Source: Modestobacter sp. VKM Ac-2984 | GTDB taxonomy: Bacteria; Actinomycetota; Actinomycetes; Mycobacteriales; Geodermatophilaceae | DNA: 64,000 nucleotides | NCBI RefSeq assembly: GCF_026967985.1 | Contig: NZ_JAPVBJ010000003.1 | Coordinates: 1 to 64,000, forward strand | Reading direction: 5' to 3' | Shown: piece by piece, positions 43,577-52,018 of the stretch | Position numbering within the stretch: the first letter of the stretch is position 1 | Layout: every line of letters begins with the position of its first letter | Notes under the pieces: model-generated | The model's database searches: none | Told to the model about the DNA's origin: nothing | Seen by the model: the letters and a program-made list of their open reading frames with translations, nothing else | Made by a program: the position numbers and the translations under genes

Positions 43577-46324
43577 ATGGGACGACGACGTCTGGGAGCC
43601 GGGGCAGCGATGCTCGGCATGGTCGCCACGGCAGGGGTGGTGGCGGCGCCGGCAGCCGGTGCCGCCCCCGCGACCGTGCACACGGCCGACTTCGAGCAGG
43701 ACACCGGCGGCTGGTCCGGCCGCGGGACGGCGCAGGTCGCACCCAGCACCGCCGAGGCGCGCAGTGGTGCGCAGAGCCTGGCGGTCACCGGGCGCACCGA
43801 CACCTGGCACGGCCCGGCGCTGGACGCCGCCGCGCTGCTGCCGGCCGGCAGCTGGGAGGTCGAGGCGTGGGTGCGGCTCGCCGACACCACCCCGGAGCCG
43901 GAGACCGACCTCGTCACCATGAGCGCGGCGCGGACGCCCACGGGCGGCTCGACCAGCTACGACACCGTGGCCTGGCAGGTCGCCGTCTCCGACAGCGCCT
44001 GGACCAGGGTCAGCGGCACCTACGAGTTCGGCACCAGCAACAGCGGCCTGGAGCTCTACCTGGAGAGCCCCGACGCGACCCAGGCGTTCTTCGTCGACGA
44101 CGTGACGATCACCGGTGAGGCGGCCGCGCCGGTCGAGCCCGGCACCCGGGTCGACCTGGCCACCGACTTCGAGAGCGGCACCGGCGGCTGGGGTCCCCGT
44201 GGGGACGCCCTGGTCAGCACCACCACGGCCGACGCGCACAGCGGGTCCACGAGCCTGCTGGCGACCAACCGGCTGCAGGCCTGGCAGGGGCCCGCTCTGG
44301 ACGTCACCGACGGGCTGGCCGTCGGCGAGACCGTGCAGGTGTCGGTCTGGGCGAAGCTGGCGCCGGGACAGGCCCCGGCGTCCCTCAAGGTCTCCGTCCA
44401 GCGGGACCGGGCCGGCGCGACCACCGCCTACGAGGGCGTCTCCGGCGCCTCCGCCGTCGTCACCGCCGACGAGTGGACCCAGCTGCGCGGCACCTACACG
44501 CTCGGTGCGGCGATCGACACCGCGCAGGTGTACGTCGAGGGTGACGCGGGGGTCGACTTCCTGATCGACGACTTCGCCCTGACCGGCTTCGCCGAGACCC
44601 CGCTCCAGGACGTCCCCGGTCTCGCCGGCGTGCTGGGCGAGGACGGCTTCGAGCACGTCGGCGTGGCGATCGACCAGCGGGAGACCGTGGGCCGGCCGGC
44701 GCAGCTGGTGCAGCGGCACTTCGACGCGATCACCCCGGAGAACGACGGCAAGCCGGCCGAGATCCAGCCGGTCGAGGGCACCTTCACCTTCGGTGACCTC
44801 GACGCGCTGCTCGACTTCGCCGACGCCACCGGCACCGACGTCTACGGGCACGTGCTGGTCTGGCACAGCCAGACCCCGGACTGGTTCTTCCTCGACGGCG
44901 ACCGCCCGCTGACGAACAGCCCGGCCGACCAGGCCCTGCTGCGCGCCCGGATGGAGGCGCACATCAAGGCGATCGCCGACCACGTCGACGCCCGGTACCC
45001 CGACGGGGACTCCCCGATCTGGGCGATGGACGTCGTCAACGAGGTCATCGCCGACGGTGACAACGCCAACCCGCACGACATGCGGGACAGCCGCTGGTTC
45101 CAGGTCCTCGGCGAGGGCTTCGTCGACGAGGCGTTCCGGCTGGCCGACCGGTACTTCCCGGACACCGCGCTGTTCATCAACGACTACAACACCGAGATGC
45201 CGACCAAGCGGGCCGACTACCTCGACCTGGTGTCGAGCCTGGTCGAGCGGGGCGTGCCGATCGACGGGGTGGGCCACCAGGCGCACGTCGACTTCGCCCG
45301 CCCGGTGCAGTGGCTGGACGACTCGCTGACCGCCGTGGAGGAGCTCAGCGCCCGCACCGGGACGCCGCTGCTGCAGGCGATCACCGAGCTGGACGTCAGC
45401 AACTCCAAGGAGAACAACGGCGCGGACGTCAGCAACGGCACCGTGCCGCAGCACTCGCCGGCGATGACCGACCAGGACGCCGCCGAGACCGAGCTGGGCT
45501 ACTACTACCGCGACCTGTTCGACATGCTGCGGGGCCACTCGGACTCCATCGAGGCGGTGACCTTCTGGGGGATCAGCACCGGCCGCAGCTGGCTGCGCAC
45601 CTGGCCGGCGGCCCGGCCGTGGGAGTCGCCGCTGCCCTTCGACGACGACCTCCAGGTCCTGCCCGCCTACTGGGGCATCGTCGACCCGGCGCAGCTGGCA
45701 CCGCGTCCGGCCGACGTCCTCCCGCCGCGGATCGCCGGCACCGACGACGTCGCCGTCGACTCCACCAGCCCCGCCGGCGCCACGGTCCGGTACGCGCTGC
45801 CGGAGGCCGGGGACACCCGGGACGGGACCGTGACGGCCGACTGCACCCCGGTGCCCGGGTCGGTCTTCCCGATCGGCACCACCGAGGTGAGCTGCACGGC
45901 CACCGACAGCGCGGGCAACACGTCGAACCCGAGCACCTTCGACGTGGTGGTCACCCCGCCGGCGACGGAGACGGAGCTGTACCAGCAGATCAACAACGGG
46001 CCGGTCGTGCGGGCGAACGCCAAGCAGACCGTCCAGGTGGTGGTCCAGTTCGGCAACCGGGGCCAGGGCACCCTGCTGGGCAGTTCCTTCGAGTACTCGT
46101 GCACCCAGACCGCGGGTCCGGAGCTGGCGCTGGACCTGGCGCCCGGGTCGGCCCGGCAGGTCGGCAACCGCGACTACCCGGCGGGCCAGAACGGGAACTT
46201 CACCCTGCGGGCCCGCCCCTCGCAGGTCGGGCAGGCGACGTTCGACTGCACGATGTCGATGACCGACAGCCGCGGGGCCCCGGTGAGCAGCACGACGACG
46301 GTCACGATCGACGTCCGACGCTGA
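43577..46324 (+). CDS. secreted GH10 endo-beta-1,4-xylanase with two N-terminal carbohydrate-binding modules
   Basis: 915-aa modular enzyme. A signal peptide (1-30) is followed by two CBM4/9-type jelly-roll modules (about 34-180 and 190-338) that share the DFE...GTGGW and LQAWQGPALDV-type repeats. The GH10 barrel runs about 345-700, with acid/base Glu489 in MDVVNEVIADG and nucleophile Glu604 in AITELDVSNS. A HYR-like domain (about 715-795, ISGTDDV-like to CTATDSAGNTS) and a C-terminal beta-rich region (800-915) that I cannot name complete the protein. It attacks xylan outside the cell. AGGAG lies 10 bp before the ATG. A terminator follows. Confidence 0.93.
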   Translation: MGRRRLGAGAAMLGMVATAGVVAAPAAGAAPATVHTADFEQDTGGWSGRGTAQVAPSTAEARSGAQSLAVTGRTDTWHGPALDAAALLPAGSWEVEAWVRLADTTPEPETDLVTMSAARTPTGGSTSYDTVAWQVAVSDSAWTRVSGTYEFGTSNSGLELYLESPDATQAFFVDDVTITGEAAAPVEPGTRVDLATDFESGTGGWGPRGDALVSTTTADAHSGSTSLLATNRLQAWQGPALDVTDGLAVGETVQVSVWAKLAPGQAPASLKVSVQRDRAGATTAYEGVSGASAVVTADEWTQLRGTYTLGAAIDTAQVYVEGDAGVDFLIDDFALTGFAETPLQDVPGLAGVLGEDGFEHVGVAIDQRETVGRPAQLVQRHFDAITPENDGKPAEIQPVEGTFTFGDLDALLDFADATGTDVYGHVLVWHSQTPDWFFLDGDRPLTNSPADQALLRARMEAHIKAIADHVDARYPDGDSPIWAMDVVNEVIADGDNANPHDMRDSRWFQVLGEGFVDEAFRLADRYFPDTALFINDYNTEMPTKRADYLDLVSSLVERGVPIDGVGHQAHVDFARPVQWLDDSLTAVEELSARTGTPLLQAITELDVSNSKENNGADVSNGTVPQHSPAMTDQDAAETELGYYYRDLFDMLRGHSDSIEAVTFWGISTGRSWLRTWPAARPWESPLPFDDDLQVLPAYWGIVDPAQLAPRPADVLPPRIAGTDDVAVDSTSPAGATVRYALPEAGDTRDGTVTADCTPVPGSVFPIGTTEVSCTATDSAGNTSNPSTFDVVVTPPATETELYQQINNGPVVRANAKQTVQVVVQFGNRGQGTLLGSSFEYSCTQTAGPELALDLAPGSARQVGNRDYPAGQNGNFTLRARPSQVGQATFDCTMSMTDSRGAPVSSTTTVTIDVRR

Positions 46325-46342
46325 CCATCGGCTGACCGCACA

Positions 46343-46376
46343 GAGCCCCCGCCCACCGACCGGTGGACGGGGGCTC
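46343..46376. terminator. terminator between xylanase and kinase genes
   Basis: The arms GAGCCCCCGCCCACC (46343-46357) and GGTGGACGGGGGCTC (46362-46376) pair with one mismatch around a 4-nt loop, between convergent genes. Confidence 0.82.
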
Positions 46377-46405
46377 CGTGCGTGCGGCTGAGGTGCGTCC
46401 CGGCC

Positions 46406-47368
46406 TCAGCCGCGTGCGGCCGCCAGCTCGGCGAGGGACGGCGGGTCGGCCCCGGCGCGGGTGCAGGCGAGGGCGGCGACCAGCGCCGCGTCCTCCAGCA
46501 GGGCGGTCAGCTCCGCCGCGGGGAGGCCGCGCAGCTGGGCGGAGCTGAGCACCCCGGTGCGGACCAGCCCGGCGAACAGGCCGGCAGCCAGGCTGTCGCC
46601 GGCGCCCACGGTGTCGACCACGGTCACCGACGGGGGCTGCACCCGCAGCACCGCGCCGTCGGGGCGGGCCGCCCGCAGGGTGTCACCGCCGTCGGTGACG
46701 ACCACCAGGGCGGGTCCCTCGCCGGCCCACCGGGCGGCGGCGTCGTCCAGGTCGGCCCCGGGCTCGAGCCACGCCAGGTCCTCCGCGCTCACCTTGACGA
46801 TGTCGGCGACCCGGCGCAGCTCGGTCACCTGGGCACGCACGGCGTCGGGGTCGGCGATGAGGGTCGGGCGCACGTTGGGGTCGAAGCTGACCAGTGCAGT
46901 GCCCTCGGCGCGCACCCGGCGCACCAGGTCGGTGATCGCCGCGGAGCCCGGTGGGGTCCAGCTGGAGATCGACCCGACGTGCACGATCCGGGTGTCGGCC
47001 GGCCAGGCCGCCGCCAGCTCTGCCGCCGTCCACTGCCAGTCGGCGGCGCCCACGGTGTGGAAGGAGTAGTTCGCCGACCCCTGCTCGGCCAGCTCGACCA
47101 CGGCCAGGCTGACCGGTTCAGGAGCGGACAGCATGGCGTCGGTGGCCACGCCGTTGCCGGCCGCGTGCTCGCGCAGCAGCGCACCGAACGGGCCGGGGCC
47201 GACCCGGGACATCAGGTGCGTCGTCGCGCCGAGCCGGGCGGCCGCCACTGCGACGTTGAGCGCGTTGCCGCCGGGGAAGGCGGTGTACTGCGGCGGTGCG
47301 CCCGGAGTCGGGTCCCCAGAGGGGATCAGGTCGATGACGAGCTCGCCGCAGACGGTGATCACCGCCAC
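46406..47368 (-). CDS. PfkB-family sugar kinase (fructokinase-like)
   Basis: 320-aa ribokinase-family kinase. N-terminal ITVCGELVIDLIPSG and the GGNALNVAVAAARLG signature 1 are clear, and signature 2 is DTVGAGDSLAAGLFAGLV with the catalytic Asp. It phosphorylates a hexose, most likely fructose, from family resemblance. The GTG at 47368 starts right at the fold; an ATG at 47434 would add 22 Arg-rich residues. It converges with the xylanase gene, but a link to xylan is not implied because xylose kinases belong to another family. Confidence 0.86.
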   Translation of the reverse strand: MAVITVCGELVIDLIPSGDPTPGAPPQYTAFPGGNALNVAVAAARLGATTHLMSRVGPGPFGALLREHAAGNGVATDAMLSAPEPVSLAVVELAEQGSANYSFHTVGAADWQWTAAELAAAWPADTRIVHVGSISSWTPPGSAAITDLVRRVRAEGTALVSFDPNVRPTLIADPDAVRAQVTELRRVADIVKVSAEDLAWLEPGADLDDAAARWAGEGPALVVVTDGGDTLRAARPDGAVLRVQPPSVTVVDTVGAGDSLAAGLFAGLVRTGVLSSAQLRGLPAAELTALLEDAALVAALACTRAGADPPSLAELAAARG

Positions 47369-47503
47369 ACCGTAGCGGCGGCCCCGGGACGGTCTCCGGG
47401 CGTCCTCGCCTGATCGGGTGGTCTGTGCGGTCATCGCTCAGCAACTGGGGCGGACGTGCCGATGCACCGGGATCGGACGGTCCGTGCGGTGCGAGGAGGG
47501 GTG

Positions 47504-49162
47504 ATGGCGCAGAGCTGGCTGACCGGGTCGGCAGCCGCCGGCCCGCTGCCGCCGACCAGCGAGGGGGTGCCCGGCGAGCTGCGTCGGGAGGTGCTCCGCG
47601 ACGCCGGCGTGGTCGTGGCGCTCACGCTGGGCTGCCTGGCCGCCGGTGTCGTCTGGGACCTGCCGCAGCGGATCACCGGCTGGTCGCAGTCGACCGGCGC
47701 CCCGCTGGACCACGTGGTCTTCCTGCTCGCCGCCTCCCACCTGCTGATGATGGGGTTCGGCGCGCGCCGCGGGCGCCAGTTGAAGACCGAGGCCGCGGAG
47801 CACCGCCGGCTGGAGGCGCTGCTGCGGGACCAGGCCGACCGGGACCCGCTGACCGGGCTGGCCACCCTCACCGCCTTCCTGACCGCACTCGACCGACTCG
47901 AGCGGTCCGGCACCACCGCGGACGACGTCGCCGTGCTGCTGCTGGACGTCGACCGGTTCACCGCCGTCAACGACACGCTCGGCCACGAGGTGGGCAGCGG
48001 GCTGCTGGTCGCGCTGGCCGATCGGATCCGCCAGGTGCTCCCCGCGGGCGGGGTCGCCGCCCGGACCGGCGGCGACGTGTTCGCGCTGCTGGTGCCCGAG
48101 GCCTCCACGGCGCTGGCCACCGACGTCGTCGCGGCGCTCCGTCGGCCCTTCACGGTGGGCGAGCTGGAGCTGGAGGTCGACCTGAGCGCCGGGTTGGCCC
48201 GCGGGCTCGCACCGGGGGGCGCCGACCTGGTCCGCCGGGCCGACGTGGCCCGCAGCACCGCGAAGCGGCAGTCGGCCGGGCTGGTCGTCTACTCCCCGGA
48301 CCTGGACACGTTCGACCCGGGACAGCTGGCCCTGCACCGCGACCTGCGCCGCGCCATCCGCGAGGGCACGCTCGAGGTGCACCACCAGCCGAAGGTCTGC
48401 CTGGCCGACGGCCGGGTCGCCGGGGTGGAGGCGCTGGTCCGCTGGCCGCACCCGGAGCTGGGCCTGCTGCTGCCCGACCGGTTCATCGTGCTCGCCGAGC
48501 AGACCGGCTTGATCGCCCCGCTCACCGACCTGGTGCTCCGCCGGGCGCTGGCCGACGCCCGCAGCTGGCGCGAGGCGGGCCGGCGGCTGACCGTGGCAGT
48601 GAACCTCTCCGCCCGGCTGCTGCACGACCCGCAGCTGCCGGCCCGGGTGGGCGCGGCGCTGTGTGCCGAGCGGGTGGCGCCCGAGGACCTGGAGCTGGAG
48701 ATCACCGAGACCGCGGCGATGGAGGACCCCGAGCGCGCGATGACCGTGCTCGGCCAGCTGCGGCTGCTCGGCGTCCGGCTGTCGGTCGACGACTTCGGCA
48801 CCGGGCACGCCTCGCTGGCCCACCTGTCCCGGCTGCCGGTGGACCTGCTCAAGATCGACCGCAGCTTCGTGGCGGGCCTGGGCACGGAGCCCGCCGCCCG
48901 GGCCATCGTGCGCAGCACGGTCGACCTCGGCCACGCCCTCGGCCTGAGCGTGGTCGCCGAGGGCGTCGAGACCGTCGAGCAGTGGCACCAGCTCGCCGCT
49001 TGGGGCTGTGACCTCGCCCAGGGCTGGTGGCTGGCCAGGCCGGTGCCGGCCGCCGTCGTCCCGGCGGTGGCGGCCGAGATCGAGCGCCGGTGCGCCGGGC
49101 TCGAACCGCCGGCCGCCGTCGACGTGGCCTCGGTCGTGCCCGCTCAGCGGTCGTTCGGGTAG
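47504..49162 (+). CDS. membrane GGDEF-EAL protein with degenerate GGDEF (probable c-di-GMP phosphodiesterase)
   Basis: 552-aa protein. Two hydrophobic segments (about 34-52 and 68-85) anchor it. The GGDEF domain has lost its signature: it reads GGDVF at 189-193, so cyclase activity is unlikely. The EAL domain is intact, with EAL at 309-311, NLSARLL, EITETAAM, DDFGTGHAS, LKIDRSF and AEGVET. It probably degrades c-di-GMP, with the pseudo-GGDEF as a GTP-sensing or structural part. The ATG at 47504 follows GAGGAGG closely, and a GTG one codon earlier is possible. Its 3' end overlaps the convergent oxidoreductase gene by 19 bp. Confidence 0.9.
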   Translation: MAQSWLTGSAAAGPLPPTSEGVPGELRREVLRDAGVVVALTLGCLAAGVVWDLPQRITGWSQSTGAPLDHVVFLLAASHLLMMGFGARRGRQLKTEAAEHRRLEALLRDQADRDPLTGLATLTAFLTALDRLERSGTTADDVAVLLLDVDRFTAVNDTLGHEVGSGLLVALADRIRQVLPAGGVAARTGGDVFALLVPEASTALATDVVAALRRPFTVGELELEVDLSAGLARGLAPGGADLVRRADVARSTAKRQSAGLVVYSPDLDTFDPGQLALHRDLRRAIREGTLEVHHQPKVCLADGRVAGVEALVRWPHPELGLLLPDRFIVLAEQTGLIAPLTDLVLRRALADARSWREAGRRLTVAVNLSARLLHDPQLPARVGAALCAERVAPEDLELEITETAAMEDPERAMTVLGQLRLLGVRLSVDDFGTGHASLAHLSRLPVDLLKIDRSFVAGLGTEPAARAIVRSTVDLGHALGLSVVAEGVETVEQWHQLAAWGCDLAQGWWLARPVPAAVVPAVAAEIERRCAGLEPPAAVDVASVVPAQRSFG

Positions 49163-50226
49163 ACCACCCCGAGCTGCTCGCGGACCTCGTCCAGCAGCCG
49201 CATCGTGGCCAGCGAGTGCTCCAGCGGCATCACCGGGCTCTCGGTCAGCCCCTGCTGGAGGCAGCGGGTGACCTCTCGCAGCTCGTGCACGTAGCCCGAG
49301 CCGATCAGCCCGAACTCCTCGGTGCGGACGGCGCCGTCGCCCACCTGCACGTCCAGCCGGGTCGGCCGGTAGACCGAGTGGCCGCCGTCGGTGCGGACCC
49401 AGCCGTCGCTGCCGGAGATCAGCGCGCTGTGCGGCGAGCGGGCCAGCAGGGACGTCGTCAGCTGCGCCTGCGCGCCGGAGGCGTAGGTGAGGGTGAGCGC
49501 GTTCTGCGCGTCGACGCCCTCGGGGGTGACGGTGCCGGCGGCACGCACCGAGTCGGGCAGCCCGAGGGTGCCCCAGGCCCACAGCAGCGGGTAGACGGCC
49601 AGGTCGAGCAGCGCACCACCGCCGTCCGCGAGCGCCCAGATCCGGGCGGTGAGGTCCAGCGGTGCCGGGAACCCGACCTCCGCGGCGACCCAGTGCACCG
49701 TGCCGATCTCCCCGGAGCCGGCGATCTGCAGCGCGCGCTGGTACGCCGGCAGGAACCGGGTCCAGACCGCCTCCATCAGGAACAGCCCCCGCTCCCGGGC
49801 CAGGTCGACGAGCTCCTGGGCCTCCCGGGCGTTGACCGTGACCGGCTTCTCGCAGAGCACGGACTTGCCGGCGGTCAGCGCCGCCCGGACCACGGCGGCG
49901 TGCTGGGCGTGCGGGGTGGCGACGTAGACGACCTCGACGGCCGGGTCGGCGAGCAGGGCGTCCAGCCCCGACCGCGCCTCGTCGTCGGCGTACCAGGACG
50001 CGAAGCCGAGCTGCTCGGCGAAGGCCTGGGCCCGCGCCGGCTGCCGGGAGCTGACCGCCTGCAGGACGGCGTCGGGCAGCAGCGCCAGGTCGGCGGTGAC
50101 GGTGGCGGCGATCGCGCCGGTGGCCACCACGCCCCACCGGACCGGCCGCCCGGTCGGGGCCAGCGGATCGGCGTCGAGGAGCTCCGGCCGGGCGATGAAC
50201 GGCGAGGTGGGAGGCGCAGAGGTCAT
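49144..50226 (-). CDS. Gfo/Idh/MocA-family oxidoreductase
   Basis: 360-aa NAD(P)-dependent oxidoreductase. The Rossmann part has VRWGVVATGAIAATVTADL and VYVATPHAQHAAVVRAAL, and the family Lys lies in GKSVLCEKPVTVN. The C-terminal part has the ALLDLAVYPLLWAWGTLG loop, which carries Asp and Tyr where sugar dehydrogenases have Asp/His. Members oxidise sugars, inositols or dihydrodiols, and some remove C-linked sugars from flavonoids through a 3-keto step. It starts 9 bp after the monooxygenase stop, so it belongs to that transcript and to the proposed flavonoid regulon. Confidence 0.87.
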   Translation of the reverse strand: MTSAPPTSPFIARPELLDADPLAPTGRPVRWGVVATGAIAATVTADLALLPDAVLQAVSSRQPARAQAFAEQLGFASWYADDEARSGLDALLADPAVEVVYVATPHAQHAAVVRAALTAGKSVLCEKPVTVNAREAQELVDLARERGLFLMEAVWTRFLPAYQRALQIAGSGEIGTVHWVAAEVGFPAPLDLTARIWALADGGGALLDLAVYPLLWAWGTLGLPDSVRAAGTVTPEGVDAQNALTLTYASGAQAQLTTSLLARSPHSALISGSDGWVRTDGGHSVYRPTRLDVQVGDGAVRTEEFGLIGSGYVHELREVTRCLQQGLTESPVMPLEHSLATMRLLDEVREQLGVVYPNDR

Positions 50227-50235
50227 GCGGTCACG

Positions 50236-51864
50236 CTAGGGGAGGAGGTCGGCCAGCTCCCCGGCGCCCACGACGCGTGCGAGCAGCGCCTCGGCGTCCC
50301 CCGGCTCCGAGCCGCGCCAGGCGACGTGCTGGTCGGGGCGGACCAGCAGCAGGTCGGCCCCGTAGCGCTCCCGGAGGCCGGTGAGGTGCGCGAGGTCCAC
50401 CACCCGGAACGGGACGTTGCGCCGCGCGGCCGCCACGGCGAGCGCCTCGGTGGCCGCCGAGCGGTCCAGCCGGAGCAGGGTGAACTCCTCGCCGAGCAGG
50501 TCGTACAGCGAGCGCCCGTCCGGGAGCCAGGTGTGCGGCAGCCGCGCCCCCGGGTGGGCCGACGGCCGGAACGCGACCAGTTCGGGTGCGGGCACGGGGA
50601 GGCCGTCGGGGACGACGACCGCCGAGTCGGGGTAGTCGTAGCCGAGCACCAGACCGAGGCTGTGGAACTCGGGGTCCTTGGCCTGCAGGCCCCGGGCGAG
50701 GGTGGCGCGCAGGGCCGCGCCCTCGGCGGTCTCGGCGTCCAGGTCGCCGGTGGCGAAGGACGGCGCGAGGAAGGCCTCCTGCGCCCCGGCCGCGTCGATG
50801 GTCCGCTCGGCCACGGGCCGGCGTTCGGCCTGGTAGCTGTCCAGCAGGCACTCCGGTGCCCAGCCGCGCAGCACGGCGGCGAGCTTCCAGCCCAGGTTGA
50901 CCGCGTCGCCGACGCAGGTGTTGAAGCCGTGCCCGCCCCACGGGGGGTTCAGGTGCGCGGCGTCCCCGACCAGGAACACCCGCTGGCCCCGGTACCGGTC
51001 GACCAGCAGCATCCGCGCCGACCAGGGGTCGGTGGCGAGCACCTCGACGTCGATCTCCGCGCCGGCCAGCGTCTGCACGAGCTGCACCGGGTCGACGTCC
51101 TGGGCCTCCGCGTCGACGCCCTGGACGATCGCCCACCACGTGCCCTGCAGGTCCAGCCGCCCCATCAGCCCGCCGCACTCCGCGCCGATGACCCAGTAGT
51201 GGACGCCGAGCGCGCACAGCTCCCGCTGCTCCAGCTGCGGCGAGCGGAAGGTGATGCTCACGTTCGGCAGGCTCCCGGAGGAGCCGGCGTACCGGGCGCC
51301 GATCGCCCGGCGGGTGACCCCGCTGCTGCCGTCGCAGCCGAGCAGCCAGTCGGCGGTGACCCGGTGACGTCCGCCGTCCGGGCCCTCCAGGACCGCGGCT
51401 GCCCCGGCGGGGCCGTCGGTGACCTCGACGACGCGCCAGCCGATGACGACGGTGACCGACGGCAGCTCGGCGACGGCGTCCCGGAGCAGCTGCTCGACCA
51501 GCGGCTGCGGGGCCTGCTGGCCGGGCTCGGCGAAGTCGTCCCGCCGCTCGGTGGTGAGCCCGAACGCCTCGGGGAAGCGGGTGATCTCGTGCCCGAACAG
51601 TCCGGTGCAGAAGACGACGTCCTGCGCGTGCTCGACGGGCAGCGGCGCCAGCGCACGCAGCCGGTCGGCCAGGCCCCAGCGACGCAGGTGCTCCATCGTC
51701 CGCACGCTGGTGGTCTTGGCGCGCGGGCGGAGCGGGTCGAGGGCGCTGCGCGGTTCGACGACGAGCACCTCGATGCCACGCCGGCCGAGCTCCAGCGCGG
51801 CAGCCAGGCCACTGGGCCCCCCGCCGGCGATCAACACCGGGACGTGGGCTGGCACGGCGGTCAT
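50236..51864 (-). CDS. class A FAD-dependent aromatic hydroxylase
   Basis: 542-aa flavoprotein of the PHBH/MhpA/PgaE type. The FAD fingerprint is LIAGGGPSGLAAALELGRRG, the DG motif lies in LLGCDGSSGVTRRAIG, and the second FAD motif is VFLVGDAAHLNPPWGGHGFNTCVGDAVNLGWKLA. A thioredoxin-like C-terminal domain (about 410-542) is present as in phenol and resorcinol hydroxylases. It hydroxylates an activated phenol with NAD(P)H and O2. AGGAGA precedes the ATG. One of the four 15-bp repeat sites lies 121 bp upstream. Within the pathway, the phloroglucinol-type product of quercetin cleavage is the natural candidate substrate; this is inference. Confidence 0.9.
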   Translation of the reverse strand: MTAVPAHVPVLIAGGGPSGLAAALELGRRGIEVLVVEPRSALDPLRPRAKTTSVRTMEHLRRWGLADRLRALAPLPVEHAQDVVFCTGLFGHEITRFPEAFGLTTERRDDFAEPGQQAPQPLVEQLLRDAVAELPSVTVVIGWRVVEVTDGPAGAAAVLEGPDGGRHRVTADWLLGCDGSSGVTRRAIGARYAGSSGSLPNVSITFRSPQLEQRELCALGVHYWVIGAECGGLMGRLDLQGTWWAIVQGVDAEAQDVDPVQLVQTLAGAEIDVEVLATDPWSARMLLVDRYRGQRVFLVGDAAHLNPPWGGHGFNTCVGDAVNLGWKLAAVLRGWAPECLLDSYQAERRPVAERTIDAAGAQEAFLAPSFATGDLDAETAEGAALRATLARGLQAKDPEFHSLGLVLGYDYPDSAVVVPDGLPVPAPELVAFRPSAHPGARLPHTWLPDGRSLYDLLGEEFTLLRLDRSAATEALAVAAARRNVPFRVVDLAHLTGLRERYGADLLLVRPDQHVAWRGSEPGDAEALLARVVGAGELADLLP

Positions 51865-51984
51865 GGGATCTCCTGTCCTGGGCTGGGGTGCCCAGTGGCT
51901 GGGAAGGGGGAGGGGCGACGGGCATCGGAGGCCGATCGGCGCCCGTCCAGCATCCGTGGCGGGGGTCACGCCGCCGTAGCCCGA

Positions 51985-51999
51985 TGCCATTGACCGGCA
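51985..51999. promoter_or_regulatory. IclR-type operator site A (before the hydroxylase operon)
   Basis: TGCCATTGACCGGCA, identical in reverse complement to site C and one or two bases from sites B and D. It lies 20 bp past the DUF3500 stop and 121 bp before the hydroxylase start. TGCC and GGCA form short palindromic ends. Confidence 0.75.
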
Positions 52000-52018
52000 C
52001 AGCGAGACGGATCCGTCC

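Noticed and set aside
47504-50226. Frame overlap of two genes as a sign of error
   Set aside because: The 19-bp overlap is between convergent 3' ends, both with complete domains, and is common in compact genomes.
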